Shown: piece after piece, positions 7,164-15,331 of the stretch
Layout: every line of letters begins with the position of its first letter
Numbering within the stretch: the first letter of the stretch is position 1
Assembly (NCBI GenBank): GCA_048498995.1
Contig: JBEHWX010000128.1
Location: 1-15,353, forward strand
DNA: 15,353 nucleotides
Source of the DNA: JBEHWX01 sp048498995
GTDB lineage: Bacteria; Bacteroidota; Ignavibacteria; OLB7
Direction of reading: 5' to 3'
Notes under the pieces: model-generated
What the model was told of the DNA's origin: nothing
Database searches by the model: none
Seen by the model: the letters and a program-made list of their open reading frames with translations, nothing else
Program-made: the position numbers and the translations under genes

Positions 7164-8918
7164 TCAGATCATCTCCCGCACCTTGTCGGAGAGAACGGTC
7201 AGCGCGATCCGGCCGCGATGCGGCTCGCCGCGCAGCAGCGACTCGGCGAACTGCCTGGCCTGCTTGGCGGTGACCTTCGGCGGCATCGGCGGCTCGTAGG
7301 GATCGACCACCGCCTCGATCACCACCGGACCCGGCGTGGCGAGCGCGGCGGCCATCTGCTCGCCGCAGCTCTTCGGATCCTCGATCGTGAACCCGGCCCC
7401 GCCGCAGGCGCGCGCGAACGCCGCGAAGTCGATCGGCTGGAGCTCGCAGCCGTACTCCGGATTGCCGAGGAAGACCATCTGCTCCCACTTGATCTGGCCG
7501 AGACTGTTGTTCTTGATGATCACCACCTTCACGTTCAGCCCGTACTTGACGCAGGTGGCGAATTCCGCCATGAGCATCGAGAAGCCTCCGTCGCCGACGA
7601 AGGCGATCGCGGGACGATCCGGATACGCCACGGCCGCGGCTATCGCGTACGGAAGCCCGCAGGCCATCGTGGCCAGGTTGCCGGAGATCGTATGGAGCTG
7701 CCCGCGCTTGGCCGGAATGTGGCGCGCGAACCAGGTGGCGATGGTCCCGGAATCGCACGCGATGATCGCGTTGTCCGGAAGGCGGCTGCCGAGCTCCCAG
7801 GCGGCGCGCTGCGGCTTCATCGGCGTCGAATCGTCGGCGCGGCGGATCTCCATCGTTTCCATCCACTCCTTCATCCGCTCCTGCGCCTTTTCGAGAAAGC
7901 CGCGGTGACGATTCCGCTTCAGCAGCGGGATAAGCTCGCGGAGCGTGCGGGCCGAATCTCCCACCAGCCCGCGCTCGACCGGGTAGCGCAGGCCGATCCG
8001 CATCGGATCGCAGTCGATCTGCACGGCGCGCGCGTCACCCGGCTTCGGATAGAACTCGATGTAGGGAAAGGATGTGCCGACGATCAGGAGCGTGTCGCAC
8101 TCCTCCAGCGCTTCCTGCGACGGCCGGGTGCCGAGCAGGCCGATGCCGCCGGTGGTATACGGGCTGTCGTCGGGAACGGCCGCCTTGCCGAGCAGCGCCT
8201 TGATGATCGGCGCGCCGAGGATCTCGGCGACCTCCAGCAGCTCGTCGGTCGCGTCGAGCGCGCCGCGTCCGGCCAGGATGGCGACACGCTTCCCCGCGTT
8301 CAGGATCTCGGCGGCGCTCATGAGCTGCTCGCGCTCCGGAAGGCCACCGCCGCGCGAGTGGGCGCCGACATCGTGGTGCGGCACGTTCCGCTCGCTCCGC
8401 ACCTCGTCGCTCATCTCCATCGACTGGAAGTCGTTCGGGAAATTGATATGGCTCACGCCGCGGTAGGCAAGCGCCGTGCGGCAGGCCAGATGCGTCACGC
8501 TCTCGACGTGCGCCGGGCCGTTGATCCGGGTGTTGTAGACGCAGACGTCCGCGAACGGCCGGGTAAGGTCCACGTCCTGCTGCGCCCAGGTATCGATCAG
8601 ATCGTGCGCCTGGTGGCCGGTGATCGCCAGCACCGGCTGGCCGTCGAGCTTCGCGTCGTACAGGCCGTTAAGCAGGTGGATGCCGCCGGGCCCGGAGGTG
8701 GCCAGGCAGACGCCGAGCCGGCCGGTGAACTTCGCGTAGCCGCAAGCCATGAAGGCCGCGGCCTCCTCGTGCCGGACCTGCACGAAGCGGATCGCCCCCC
8801 GCCGTTTTCTCAGCGCCTCCATCAACCCGTTGATCCCGTCGCCGGGCAACCCGAAGATGACGTCGACACCCCATCGCTCGAGCGCATTCACCAGAACATC
8901 GGCCGCAGTGGTCGCCAT
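7164..8918 (-). CDS. poxB: Thiamine-diphosphate enzyme, pyruvate oxidase / pyruvate:quinone oxidoreductase-like
   Basis: The 584-residue protein has the three-domain layout of the acetolactate synthase/pyruvate oxidase superfamily. The N-terminal Pyr domain carries the activating glutamate (VRHEEAAAF, Glu51) and TSGPGGIHLLNG. A central FAD/nucleotide-like domain spans about residues 195-340. The C-terminal PP domain has the Mg-TPP motif GDGGFSML (442-449) through KNN (469-471). Its C-terminal end (DPYEPPMPPKV, then KQARQFAESLLRG) matches PoxB-type proteins rather than acetolactate synthases. PoxB enzymes decarboxylate pyruvate to acetate and reduce quinone at the membrane. Substrate specificity cannot be read from the sequence, so another 2-oxoacid is possible. 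The ATG at 8918 has AAAGGAG five bases upstream. It is the first gene of a leftward operon with the FAD/Fe-S dehydrogenase and a membrane protein. The gene symbol indicates family resemblance. Confidence 0.82.
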   Translation of the reverse strand: MATTAADVLVNALERWGVDVIFGLPGDGINGLMEALRKRRGAIRFVQVRHEEAAAFMACGYAKFTGRLGVCLATSGPGGIHLLNGLYDAKLDGQPVLAITGHQAHDLIDTWAQQDVDLTRPFADVCVYNTRINGPAHVESVTHLACRTALAYRGVSHINFPNDFQSMEMSDEVRSERNVPHHDVGAHSRGGGLPEREQLMSAAEILNAGKRVAILAGRGALDATDELLEVAEILGAPIIKALLGKAAVPDDSPYTTGGIGLLGTRPSQEALEECDTLLIVGTSFPYIEFYPKPGDARAVQIDCDPMRIGLRYPVERGLVGDSARTLRELIPLLKRNRHRGFLEKAQERMKEWMETMEIRRADDSTPMKPQRAAWELGSRLPDNAIIACDSGTIATWFARHIPAKRGQLHTISGNLATMACGLPYAIAAAVAYPDRPAIAFVGDGGFSMLMAEFATCVKYGLNVKVVIIKNNSLGQIKWEQMVFLGNPEYGCELQPIDFAAFARACGGAGFTIEDPKSCGEQMAAALATPGPVVIEAVVDPYEPPMPPKVTAKQARQFAESLLRGEPHRGRIALTVLSDKVREMI

Positions 8919-9166
8919 GACTTCTCCTTTCCTTCGATTGGTTCGTGTAGTTCACCGGCTCGTCGCGCCTCATGCCGCCGGTCGCGCGCTCCCTCCAGAC
9001 AACAGCGTTCGCGCGAGGCGTCCTCCGCGGCTGGCCATGGGCCGGCGCGGCGCGCGCGCGATCGGGCATCGACGGGAACGAGTTCGACATCGGCGGGTTG
9101 GGCGGGCCCGCGACCGAGCTCCTCGGGAAAGGTTATCGCAGCAAATTCCCTACCGGATCGGTGGCA

Positions 9167-10411
9167 TCATCGACCGGCATCCCGCGCCGGCACGGTGCCG
9201 GAGGCCGGACGCGAGGCGTCGGGGGCGAGCAGGAGCTCGTCGAGGGTGGCATGGAAGGGGGTCAGCAGCTCGTGGCCGTCGGCGGTCACGGCAACCATGT
9301 CGCAGTGGCGCATGCCGAGCTCCCCATCCACATAGAGCCCCGGCTCGACGTTGAAGGTCATGCCGGGCTCGAGCAGATCGAGGGAGGCCGGGTGGATGCA
9401 GGGACGCGCGTTGTGGTTGATCGCCAGGAACCCCACGCCATGTCCGGTGGGGTGGCGGAACTCCTCGCCGTAGCCTCGGGAGCGGAGCAGCTCGCGCGCG
9501 GCGGCGTCCACGTCGGAGGCAAGGGCGCCGGGGCGGATCGCGGCAAGCGCGGCGTCGCGCGCGTCGAGCATGGCGCGAAACATCGAGGCGCGACGCTCGT
9601 CCGGCGCGCCGAGCTGGTAGGTGCGCGTGATGTCGGTCCAGAAGCCGTCGAGCTGGGAATTGCAGTGCACCAGCACGGTGTCGCCGGCGGAGAGCCGGCG
9701 CGCGCGCGAGCGCTGGTAGGAGCGGTAGGCCTCCGCGGCGTTCGGCCCCGACATGCAGTAGACGAAGCCGTCGCGGGACTCCTCGTCATCGCCGCCGGTG
9801 AAGAGTGGAACGCGGAACGGCACCGTTGCCTCCCGCTCGGTAACGCCGGCGCGCAGCGCGCGAGCGCCGGCATCGAATCCCTCCGCGGCCAGTCCGCACG
9901 CGGCGCGGAGGCGATCGAGCTCGTACGGCGTCTTCACCGCGCGAAGGCGCTCGAGCACCATCTGCGCGTCCACGGCGCGGGCCATCACGATGCCGGAGGC
10001 GATCAGCTCGGCGACGATCGGGCCGTAGGCATGGTGCTCCACGTAGCTGGCTGGGGCGGAGGCCTCTCCCCCCTCGTGGCCGATCCGCGCGCCGCGAAGG
10101 CCGAGGCGGAGCGCCACGTCGTCGAATCTGAGTCGGACCTGATCGGAGACGCGCAGCATCGCCGACAGCGATCCGGGAGCGAACGTATGCACGGCATCGG
10201 CCCAGCCGCGGCCGGCAAGCTCCAGCTCATCCTCGGGCACGATCAGCTCGATCCGTGCATCGGCGGTGGCCACCGCCAGCGCGGTACCGGTTACCGGCCA
10301 GTAGCCGGAGAGCATCAGCACATTGCTCGGCAGCGCGCAGATCACCGCGTCGAGATCAGCTTCCACCAATGCGGCGCGCAGCAGTCGCCGCCGCTCGGAA
10401 TTCTCCGGCAT
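9167..10411 (-). CDS. M24 (Xaa-Pro aminopeptidase-fold) protein with altered metal ligands
   Basis: The 414-residue protein has a creatinase-like N-terminal domain (about residues 1-150) and a pita-bread M24 domain (about 160-390). Family signatures include LDGFWTDITRTY (Asp260), HPTGHGVGF (His324), MTFNVEPGLY (Glu356) and GMRHCDMVAVT. M24 peptidases bind two metals with Asp, Asp, His, Glu and Glu. Here the first Asp, eleven residues before Asp260, is His249, and the last Glu is Cys370. Both losses affect the second metal site. The protein may be a single-metal enzyme or have a non-peptidase role; some M24 relatives are lyases or hydrolases. I recall related bacterial proteins with HCNS at this place, so it may be a real subfamily. 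The ATG at 10411 has GGGAGGGGAG upstream. It starts 44 bases after the DUF421 gene and is probably in its operon. Confidence 0.85.
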   Translation of the reverse strand: MPENSERRRLLRAALVEADLDAVICALPSNVLMLSGYWPVTGTALAVATADARIELIVPEDELELAGRGWADAVHTFAPGSLSAMLRVSDQVRLRFDDVALRLGLRGARIGHEGGEASAPASYVEHHAYGPIVAELIASGIVMARAVDAQMVLERLRAVKTPYELDRLRAACGLAAEGFDAGARALRAGVTEREATVPFRVPLFTGGDDEESRDGFVYCMSGPNAAEAYRSYQRSRARRLSAGDTVLVHCNSQLDGFWTDITRTYQLGAPDERRASMFRAMLDARDAALAAIRPGALASDVDAAARELLRSRGYGEEFRHPTGHGVGFLAINHNARPCIHPASLDLLEPGMTFNVEPGLYVDGELGMRHCDMVAVTADGHELLTPFHATLDELLLAPDASRPASGTVPARDAGR

Positions 10412-10455
10412 CCGACAATTCTCCCCTCCCGCGCGATGCGCCTCACCGCCGCGGA

Positions 10456-11031
10456 TTATTCGAGGTGTATGCGGATCGTCTTGACCCCTTCCTCGACGCT
10501 CACCTCGATGATTCTCGGCTCCTTCGGCTTGACCAGCACGCTGATCTGGCCACTCCGCTCCACGTAGGCCTCGTCCACCGAATCGAGCCGTGGCGATTTT
10601 CCCTTCACGCGGAGCGTCTCCAGCAGGTCGTGCTCGCTCACGGCGGTGAAGCGCATGGCCGCGCGACGGAGCGCGCCGCCGAGCACCAGAGGGATCGGGC
10701 GTCCCTTGACGATGCGTCCGACGGCGCCGGATTCATACGCGAGCCAGGCCACGAGCCAGTGGATCGCCACCAGCAGCGCCGATGCGCCGAGGGTCTGGAA
10801 GAACGGGGCCGAGCCGTTGATGCCGCGGCTGAGCACCGATCCGAGAATGATCCAGAGGAGCGCGTCGAAGGCCGAGTGCTGGCCGAGAAATCGCCGGGGC
10901 CCGAGGCGGACCATCGCAAGGCCGGCGAGGAAGACCACCACCGACCGGAGCGCCATCTGCCCCATGCCGAGATCCTTCGGCTGAAGGTCGAGGCCGAGCG
11001 CCTGCCGCGCCAGGTCGAACAGATCATGCAT
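10456..11031 (-). CDS. DUF421 (YcaP/YetF-like) membrane protein
   Basis: The 191-residue protein has three predicted membrane segments (about residues 25-43, 53-70 and 80-99). The DUF421 soluble domain follows, with a conserved-looking run from RIVKGRPIPLVLGG through SEHDLLETLRVKG to DEAYVERSGQISVLVKP. This is the usual arrangement and roughly the usual length for short family members. The biochemical role of the family is not established. The last ~25 residues (EPRIIEVSVEEGVKTIRIHL) form a likely beta-rich tail. The ATG at 11031 has GGAGG only four bases upstream, a short spacing. Upstream lies the hairpin array; downstream the M24 gene follows after 44 bases. Confidence 0.83.
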   Translation of the reverse strand: MHDLFDLARQALGLDLQPKDLGMGQMALRSVVVFLAGLAMVRLGPRRFLGQHSAFDALLWIILGSVLSRGINGSAPFFQTLGASALLVAIHWLVAWLAYESGAVGRIVKGRPIPLVLGGALRRAAMRFTAVSEHDLLETLRVKGKSPRLDSVDEAYVERSGQISVLVKPKEPRIIEVSVEEGVKTIRIHLE

Positions 11032-11111
11032 GCGGCCTCCGGCGAGGTGCTCGCGCGCGGCCGCTCCGTGGCCATTTCGATCGTGACATACTCACCGATC
11101 CGATGTTCGTT

Positions 11112-11213
11112 GCTTCGTTGCGCGTAACGCTTCGGTGTGCGCAACGCTTCGTTGCGCGTAACGCTTCGGTGTGCGCAACGCTTCGTTGCGTCCAACGCCT
11201 TGCCGCACGCAAC
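11112..11213. repeat. Tandem array: three 34-bp units (six 17-mers), each an inverted repeat
   Basis: Two 17-bp half-units alternate: GCTTCGTTGCGCGTAAC and GCTTCGGTGTGCGCAAC. The 34-bp unit occurs exactly twice (11112-11145 and 11146-11179) and once in diverged form (11180-11213). In the exact copies CGTTGCGC pairs with GCGCAACG over eight bases. In the diverged copy the arms are CGTTGCGT and ACGCAACG, so a C-G pair has become T-A and pairing is kept. On the plus strand the exact copies also hold a short inner stem closed by a C(TTCG)G loop. The array lies about 88 bases after the stop of the stress-type gene and about 80 bases before the DUF421 start. Confidence 0.85.
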
Positions 11214-11230
11214 GGCGCCGACACGCCGGA

Positions 11231-11248
11231 GCGGATCACAAGATCCGC
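11231..11248 (-). terminator. Hairpin downstream of the stress-type gene, possible terminator
   Basis: GCGGATC (11231-11237) and GATCCGC (11242-11248) form a perfect 7-bp stem with a 4-base loop. It begins 53 bases past the stop of the leftward gene ending at 11302. No T-run follows on either strand, so it is not a classical intrinsic terminator. The same stem sequence recurs downstream of ppsA. Confidence 0.4.
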
Positions 11249-11301
11249 GCCCGCGAGCCGGCGCCACTGGTCATCATGCCGACCCGGATTCCCGGCGTCG
11301 C

Positions 11302-12114
11302 TCAGACTCCGGCGTCCTCACCGGACGGCCCCTGATATCTGGCGCGGAGATCATCGTAGTGACGGCATCCGCGCTCGTAGCCGGCGCGGAACGCCGGATC
11401 GTCGCACTCGTTCGGATAGGTCTTCGTCAGGTACTGGCGCGCCTCGTCGTAGGAGTGCCCGCGCGACGGCGTATGGAGCGCCGACTCGAATCCGTGGCGA
11501 TACTTCGGCTCGTCGGAATCGAAGTTGCCGCCGATGGCGGAGTACTCGGTGCGCTCGTTGTCGCGGATCGAGGTCCACCACTGATCGCGGGCCACGTCCA
11601 CTTCTCCGGCGCCCTCGTCACGGAGGACGCGTCCGGCCAGGTCGAGTCCCTCCTGATCCGGCACGAGGGCGATCACCACGCTGTTGCCATTGCGAAGCGC
11701 CTCCTCGTAGACGTAGAGCTCATCGTGCGGGATCTCTCCCTCGCGCGCCTCGTCGATCCGCTCGCCGACCTTGGCGCCGAGCAGACCACCGCCGGCGCCG
11801 AAGAGCGCCGTGGCGGCCACGCCGATGGCGGCGATCGGACCGATGCCCGGGATCAGCGCCGTCACCGCGGCCGTGGCCAGCGGTCCGAGCGCGAGCCCCG
11901 AGGCTCCGCCGAGAATCGAACCGGCCACCTTCCCCGCGCCGACATCGACCGGCTCGGTTCCACCCCTGGTTTCGCGCGCCGACAGCTGCTCCTTCTCGAT
12001 CTCCCCCGGAACCAACAGGTTGAGATGCTCCTCGAGTATTCCCTCGGAGCGAAGGTGCTCGTAGGCGCGGCGGGCGTCCTCACGACTGCCGAAAATTCCA
12101 GCTATGCTCTTCAT
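11302..12114 (-). CDS. Glycine-zipper general-stress-type protein (hypothetical)
   Basis: The 270-residue protein starts with a short alpha/beta module (KSIAGIFGSREDARRAYEHL, about residues 1-35) like that of YflT/GSP17M-type general stress proteins. A long Gly/Ala-rich membrane-associated segment follows (about 58-118, with GxxxG-type repeats such as GAGGGLLGAKVG). A second alpha/beta piece lies near 144-175 (SVVIALVPDQEGLDLAGRVL). The hydrophilic C-terminal tail has Tyr/Arg-rich spacing (YRHGFE, AFRAGYERGCRHYDDLRARY). This layout is common in small stress or envelope proteins of unknown mechanism. The ATG at 12114 has GAGGAA six bases upstream. It is transcribed away from ppsA across a long divergent gap. 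The family assignment is from pattern and is not certain. Confidence 0.75.
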   Translation of the reverse strand: MKSIAGIFGSREDARRAYEHLRSEGILEEHLNLLVPGEIEKEQLSARETRGGTEPVDVGAGKVAGSILGGASGLALGPLATAAVTALIPGIGPIAAIGVAATALFGAGGGLLGAKVGERIDEAREGEIPHDELYVYEEALRNGNSVVIALVPDQEGLDLAGRVLRDEGAGEVDVARDQWWTSIRDNERTEYSAIGGNFDSDEPKYRHGFESALHTPSRGHSYDEARQYLTKTYPNECDDPAFRAGYERGCRHYDDLRARYQGPSGEDAGV

Positions 12115-12767
12115 ATGAATTTCCTCGAATCATGCTTCACGGTTCACCGCGACCGGATGGCCCCGGGGGAAGCGATCCAGGCGGAGCGCCCCATGCATGA
12201 TTTTTCAACTCGCATGCCAGTACCGTTCGCGTTCACTTCTGCATCCCTCCTCTCCCCCGGTCGCGACGATATACGGCGCGACGCTCACGCCGCCATCACG
12301 GCTCGATCGGAACGGCGAGGGAACATCGCGGTAATCATAGAAGCCCCTCCGAGCGCTCCATCGGACCCACGACATTTCGATCCGCATTGTCAGAGAGGAC
12401 GAATGGGGTGCCGCGCGCACCACGCCGGGGCATCCCGCATCGATGGCATGGAAGCTGCTCGGAGCATGGCCGCGACCGACGCGATCTTCCGTTATGAACG
12501 GACTTCCATGCACGATCGGCATCGACGCTCCCGAGGGGCGCCCCACGCTGTCGAGCGTGTCGATGCGGCAATCGCGTCGCGTATCGCGGCGAGTGTACCC
12601 CACCCCGAGTTCCCGCGCTCGCGGGAGATCATCAGGATGAGCCTCGACTGATGTCGGATATCGACCGCGGCCACGCGTTGCCCGATCGGCCGCGAAGCCG
12701 GCCGAGGATCGACACGCGCTGACCGGTGGGCTCCCCCCGACTTTTATCAACAAGGAGTAGATGACGT
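12115..12767. other. 653-bp divergent intergenic region between the stress-type gene and ppsA
   Basis: Open frames exist on both strands, but their translations are Arg/Ser/Pro-rich or low complexity, with no recognisable domain or good ribosome binding site; I call none of them a gene. Small inverted repeats are present, for example TCCCGC-GCTC-GCGGGA at 12611-12626. Both divergent promoters should lie here, but I could not place either with confidence. A long leader for ppsA is possible. Confidence 0.5.
12752..12757 (+). promoter_or_regulatory. Ribosome binding site of ppsA
   Basis: AAGGAG lies ten bases before the ATG at 12768. An out-of-frame ATG at 12761 is too close to it to be used well, while ATGs at 12774 and 12777 are in frame but farther away. 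This supports the start at 12768. Confidence 0.65.
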
Positions 12768-15269
12768 ATGCGAATGATGACGGCGAACCAGTATGTGCGG
12801 CGATTCGAGGAGATGGGAATCGGAGATGTTGCGAGCGTCGGCGGCAAGAACGCCTCGCTCGGCGAGATGATCCGCGCGCTCCGCGAGAAGGGAGTTCGCG
12901 TTCCGGATGGATTCGCGGTCACGGCCGACGCCTACTGGGAGCTGCTGTCGTTCAATGGACTGGCCGATGAGATCGCGACGCTCGTCGGACGCTTCGAGCG
13001 GAGCGAGGCCTCGCTCGAGGAGACCGGCGCCGCCATCCGCGGGCTGCTCCTCGGCGCCACGTTCCCGGAGCCGATGGTCGAGGCGATCCGCGAGGGATAT
13101 CGCGCGCTCTGCGCGCTGCACGGCGTCGAGGAGGTGGACGTGGCGGTCAGAAGCTCCGCCACCGCCGAGGATCTGCCGGACGCGAGCTTCGCCGGCCAGC
13201 AGGAGACGTTCCTGAACATCACCGGCGAGGAGGCGCTGCTCGACGCGTGCCGCCACTGCTACGCTTCCCTCTTCACCGACCGCGCCATCGCCTACCGGAG
13301 CGAGCAGGGCTACGACCATTGCCAGGTCGCCCTTTCGATCGGCGTGCAGAAGATGGTCCGCTCCGATCTGGCCGGCTCCGGCGTCCTCTTCACGGTCGAT
13401 ACCGAGAGCGGCTTTCCGCGCGCGATCGTGATCAACGCGGCGTGGGGACTGGGTGAGACGGTGGTGCAGGGAGCGGTGACGCCGGACGAGCACATGGTGT
13501 TCAAGCCGCTGCTCGGCAACCCGCTCTGCACGCCGATCATCGGACGGACGCTCGGCGCCAAGGAGCGGAAGATGATCTACGCCGCCGAAAGCACGGGGAA
13601 CGCCTCCACGATCACCATGGAGACGACCGCCGAGGAGCGCGCCGGCTACGTGCTGAACGACGACGAGATCATCACGCTAGCGTGGTGGGCCTGCCGGATC
13701 GAGGAGCATTACCGCCGACCGATGGATATCGAGTGGGCCAAGGATGGCGTTACCGGACAGCTCTACATCGTGCAGGCACGCCCGGAGACGGTGCAGTCCC
13801 GCCGCCGGAGCGGGGCGATGACCACTTACGCGCTCATCGGCAGCGGCACGAAGATTCTCTCGGGCATCGCCGTCGGCGACGCCATCGCCTCGGGCGAGGT
13901 CTGCCGCCTGGCCAGCCCGGCCGATCGCGAGCATTTCCGCGACGGCTGCATCCTGGTGACGGAGATGACCGATCCGGACTGGGTGCCGATCATGAAGCGC
14001 GCGGCCGGCATCGTCACCGACCGCGGCGGGCGCACCTGCCACGCCGCGATCGTCAGCCGCGAGCTCGGCCTGCCGGCGATCGTCGGCGCCGGCAACGCCA
14101 CCGAGCTGCTCGAGGAGGGGCGCGCCGTCACGATCTGCTGCGCGGGAGAAGAAGGGGTGGTCTACGATGGTAGAGTGCCGTTCGAGCGGAAGGAGGTGAG
14201 CCTGGAGAATATCCCCTCGACCGGAACCCGGATCATGCTGAATGTGGCCAGCCCGGCGGCCGCGCTCGCCAACTGGCGTCTGCCGGCCGACGGCATCGGC
14301 CTGGCGCGCATGGAGTTCATCATCAACGACGTGATCAAGGTGCATCCGCTGGCGCTCGTCAACTTCCCGACGCTGAAGGATGACGGGGCGCGGCGCGAGA
14401 TCGAGGAGCTGACGCGCGGCTATGCCGACAAGCGGGAGTATTTCGTGGAGAAGCTGGCGCTCGGCATCGCGAAGATCGCCGCGGCGCAGTACCCGGAGCC
14501 GGTGATCGTGCGGATGAGCGATTTCAAGACGAACGAATACGCGGACCTGATCGGCGGGCGCGAGTTCGAGCCGGTCGAATCCAATCCGATGCTCGGCTTC
14601 CGCGGCGCGTCCCGCTATTACAGCGACCGTTATCGCGAGGGATTCGCGCTCGAGTGCCGCGCGATCAAGCGGGTGCGCGAGGAGATCGGCATGTCGAACG
14701 TGGTGGTGATGATCCCCTTCTGCCGGACCGTCGAGGAGGCCGATCTCGTGCTGGAAACGATGGCCGGACACGGACTTCGCCGCGGCGAGCATGGCCTTGA
14801 GGTCTACGTGATGGCCGAGATTCCCTCGAACGTGATCCTGGCGGACAAATTCGCCGAGCGCTTCGACGGATTCTCGATCGGCTCCAACGACCTGACGCAG
14901 CTCGTGCTCGGCGTGGACCGCGATTCGAGCGATCTGGCGCATCTGTTCGACGAGTGCAACGAGGCGGTGGTCCGGACCATCCGGATGCTGATCGAGACGG
15001 CGCACGCGGCCGGCCGCAAGGTCGGCATCTGCGGACAGGCGCCGAGCGATCATCCCGGCTTCGCCGATCTTCTGGTGGAGATGGGAATCGACTCGATCTC
15101 GCTGATCCCCGATTCGATCGTCGGCGTGAAGCGCCGGGTCGCGGAGGTGGAGGCGCGGATCGCGACCGAGCGGGCCACGGAGCGAATCGACGCGGCCCAC
15201 TTCCACGAGCGCCACCCCTTCGAGCATCGCGGCGAGCGCCGGATCGGCGCGACTGTCGGCGGACGCTGA
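12768..15269 (+). CDS. ppsA: Phosphoenolpyruvate synthase (pyruvate, water dikinase)
   Basis: The 833-residue protein is full length for PpsA. The N-terminal ATP-grasp/PEP-utilisers nucleotide-binding domain (about residues 15-350) carries GGKNASLGEM, VAVRSSATAEDLPDASFAGQ and the end motif IVQARPETVQS. The phosphohistidine swivel domain follows, with the catalytic His425 in GGRTCHAAIVSRELGLPAIVG-like context. The C-terminal TIM barrel binds PEP/pyruvate and holds SNPMLGFRG, AEIPSNVI, SNDLTQLVLGVDRDS and the catalytic Cys755 in GICGQAPSDHP. The enzyme makes PEP, AMP and phosphate from pyruvate, ATP and water for gluconeogenesis. The last ~25 residues (after about 810) are a charged His/Arg-rich tail beyond the usual end. 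It is the only plus-strand gene and stands alone, divergent from the stress-type gene. All key residues are present. Confidence 0.96.
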   Translation: MRMMTANQYVRRFEEMGIGDVASVGGKNASLGEMIRALREKGVRVPDGFAVTADAYWELLSFNGLADEIATLVGRFERSEASLEETGAAIRGLLLGATFPEPMVEAIREGYRALCALHGVEEVDVAVRSSATAEDLPDASFAGQQETFLNITGEEALLDACRHCYASLFTDRAIAYRSEQGYDHCQVALSIGVQKMVRSDLAGSGVLFTVDTESGFPRAIVINAAWGLGETVVQGAVTPDEHMVFKPLLGNPLCTPIIGRTLGAKERKMIYAAESTGNASTITMETTAEERAGYVLNDDEIITLAWWACRIEEHYRRPMDIEWAKDGVTGQLYIVQARPETVQSRRRSGAMTTYALIGSGTKILSGIAVGDAIASGEVCRLASPADREHFRDGCILVTEMTDPDWVPIMKRAAGIVTDRGGRTCHAAIVSRELGLPAIVGAGNATELLEEGRAVTICCAGEEGVVYDGRVPFERKEVSLENIPSTGTRIMLNVASPAAALANWRLPADGIGLARMEFIINDVIKVHPLALVNFPTLKDDGARREIEELTRGYADKREYFVEKLALGIAKIAAAQYPEPVIVRMSDFKTNEYADLIGGREFEPVESNPMLGFRGASRYYSDRYREGFALECRAIKRVREEIGMSNVVVMIPFCRTVEEADLVLETMAGHGLRRGEHGLEVYVMAEIPSNVILADKFAERFDGFSIGSNDLTQLVLGVDRDSSDLAHLFDECNEAVVRTIRMLIETAHAAGRKVGICGQAPSDHPGFADLLVEMGIDSISLIPDSIVGVKRRVAEVEARIATERATERIDAAHFHERHPFEHRGERRIGATVGGR

Positions 15270-15301
15270 GACGGCCGGCGGAGCACAATGGAGAATACGG
15301 G

Positions 15302-15317
15302 CGGGCCGCGAGGCCCG
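15302..15317 (+). repeat. Short GC hairpin after ppsA
   Basis: CGGGCC and GGCCCG form a perfect 6-bp stem closed by a GCGA (GNRA-type) loop, 33 bases after the ppsA stop. No T-run follows, so alone it is a weak terminator candidate. Confidence 0.35.
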
Positions 15318-15331
15318 ATACGACGCGTGCC

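Noticed and set aside
5657..7273. A 538-codon plus-strand frame opposite the FAD/Fe-S dehydrogenase
   Set aside because: The minus strand carries unmistakable FAD and Fe-S motifs. The plus frame has shadow-type composition and no ribosome binding site.
8919..9166. Possible small gene between the PoxB-like gene and the M24 gene
   Set aside because: The open frames there are short, Arg/Pro-rich and run into the neighbouring genes in the wrong frame; nothing supports coding.
7134..9335. A 733-codon plus-strand frame opposite the PoxB-like gene
   Set aside because: It is antisense to a full-length TPP enzyme with intact motifs, runs across the gene boundary, and has no recognisable domain.
11024..11267. 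Short minus-strand frames through the 17-bp repeats
   Set aside because: The 17-bp period is not a multiple of three, and the peptides merely echo the repeats (runs like RCAHRSVTRNEA). The repeats are better explained as DNA or RNA structure.
12204..12220. A sigma-54-like -24/-12 element on the minus strand (CTGGCATG, 4 bases, TTGAA) upstream of the stress-type gene
   Set aside because: The -24 half fits well, but the essential GC of the -12 half is GA here. I could not support it as a promoter.
12205..12753. A 182-codon minus-strand frame in the gap before ppsA
   Set aside because: Its composition is Arg/Ser/Gly-rich, no domain is seen, its start has no ribosome binding site, and it would end in the leader of the stress-type gene.
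13677..15227. A 516-codon minus-strand frame opposite ppsA
   Set aside because: It is antisense to PEP synthase with all catalytic residues; the translation is a shadow of GC-rich codons.
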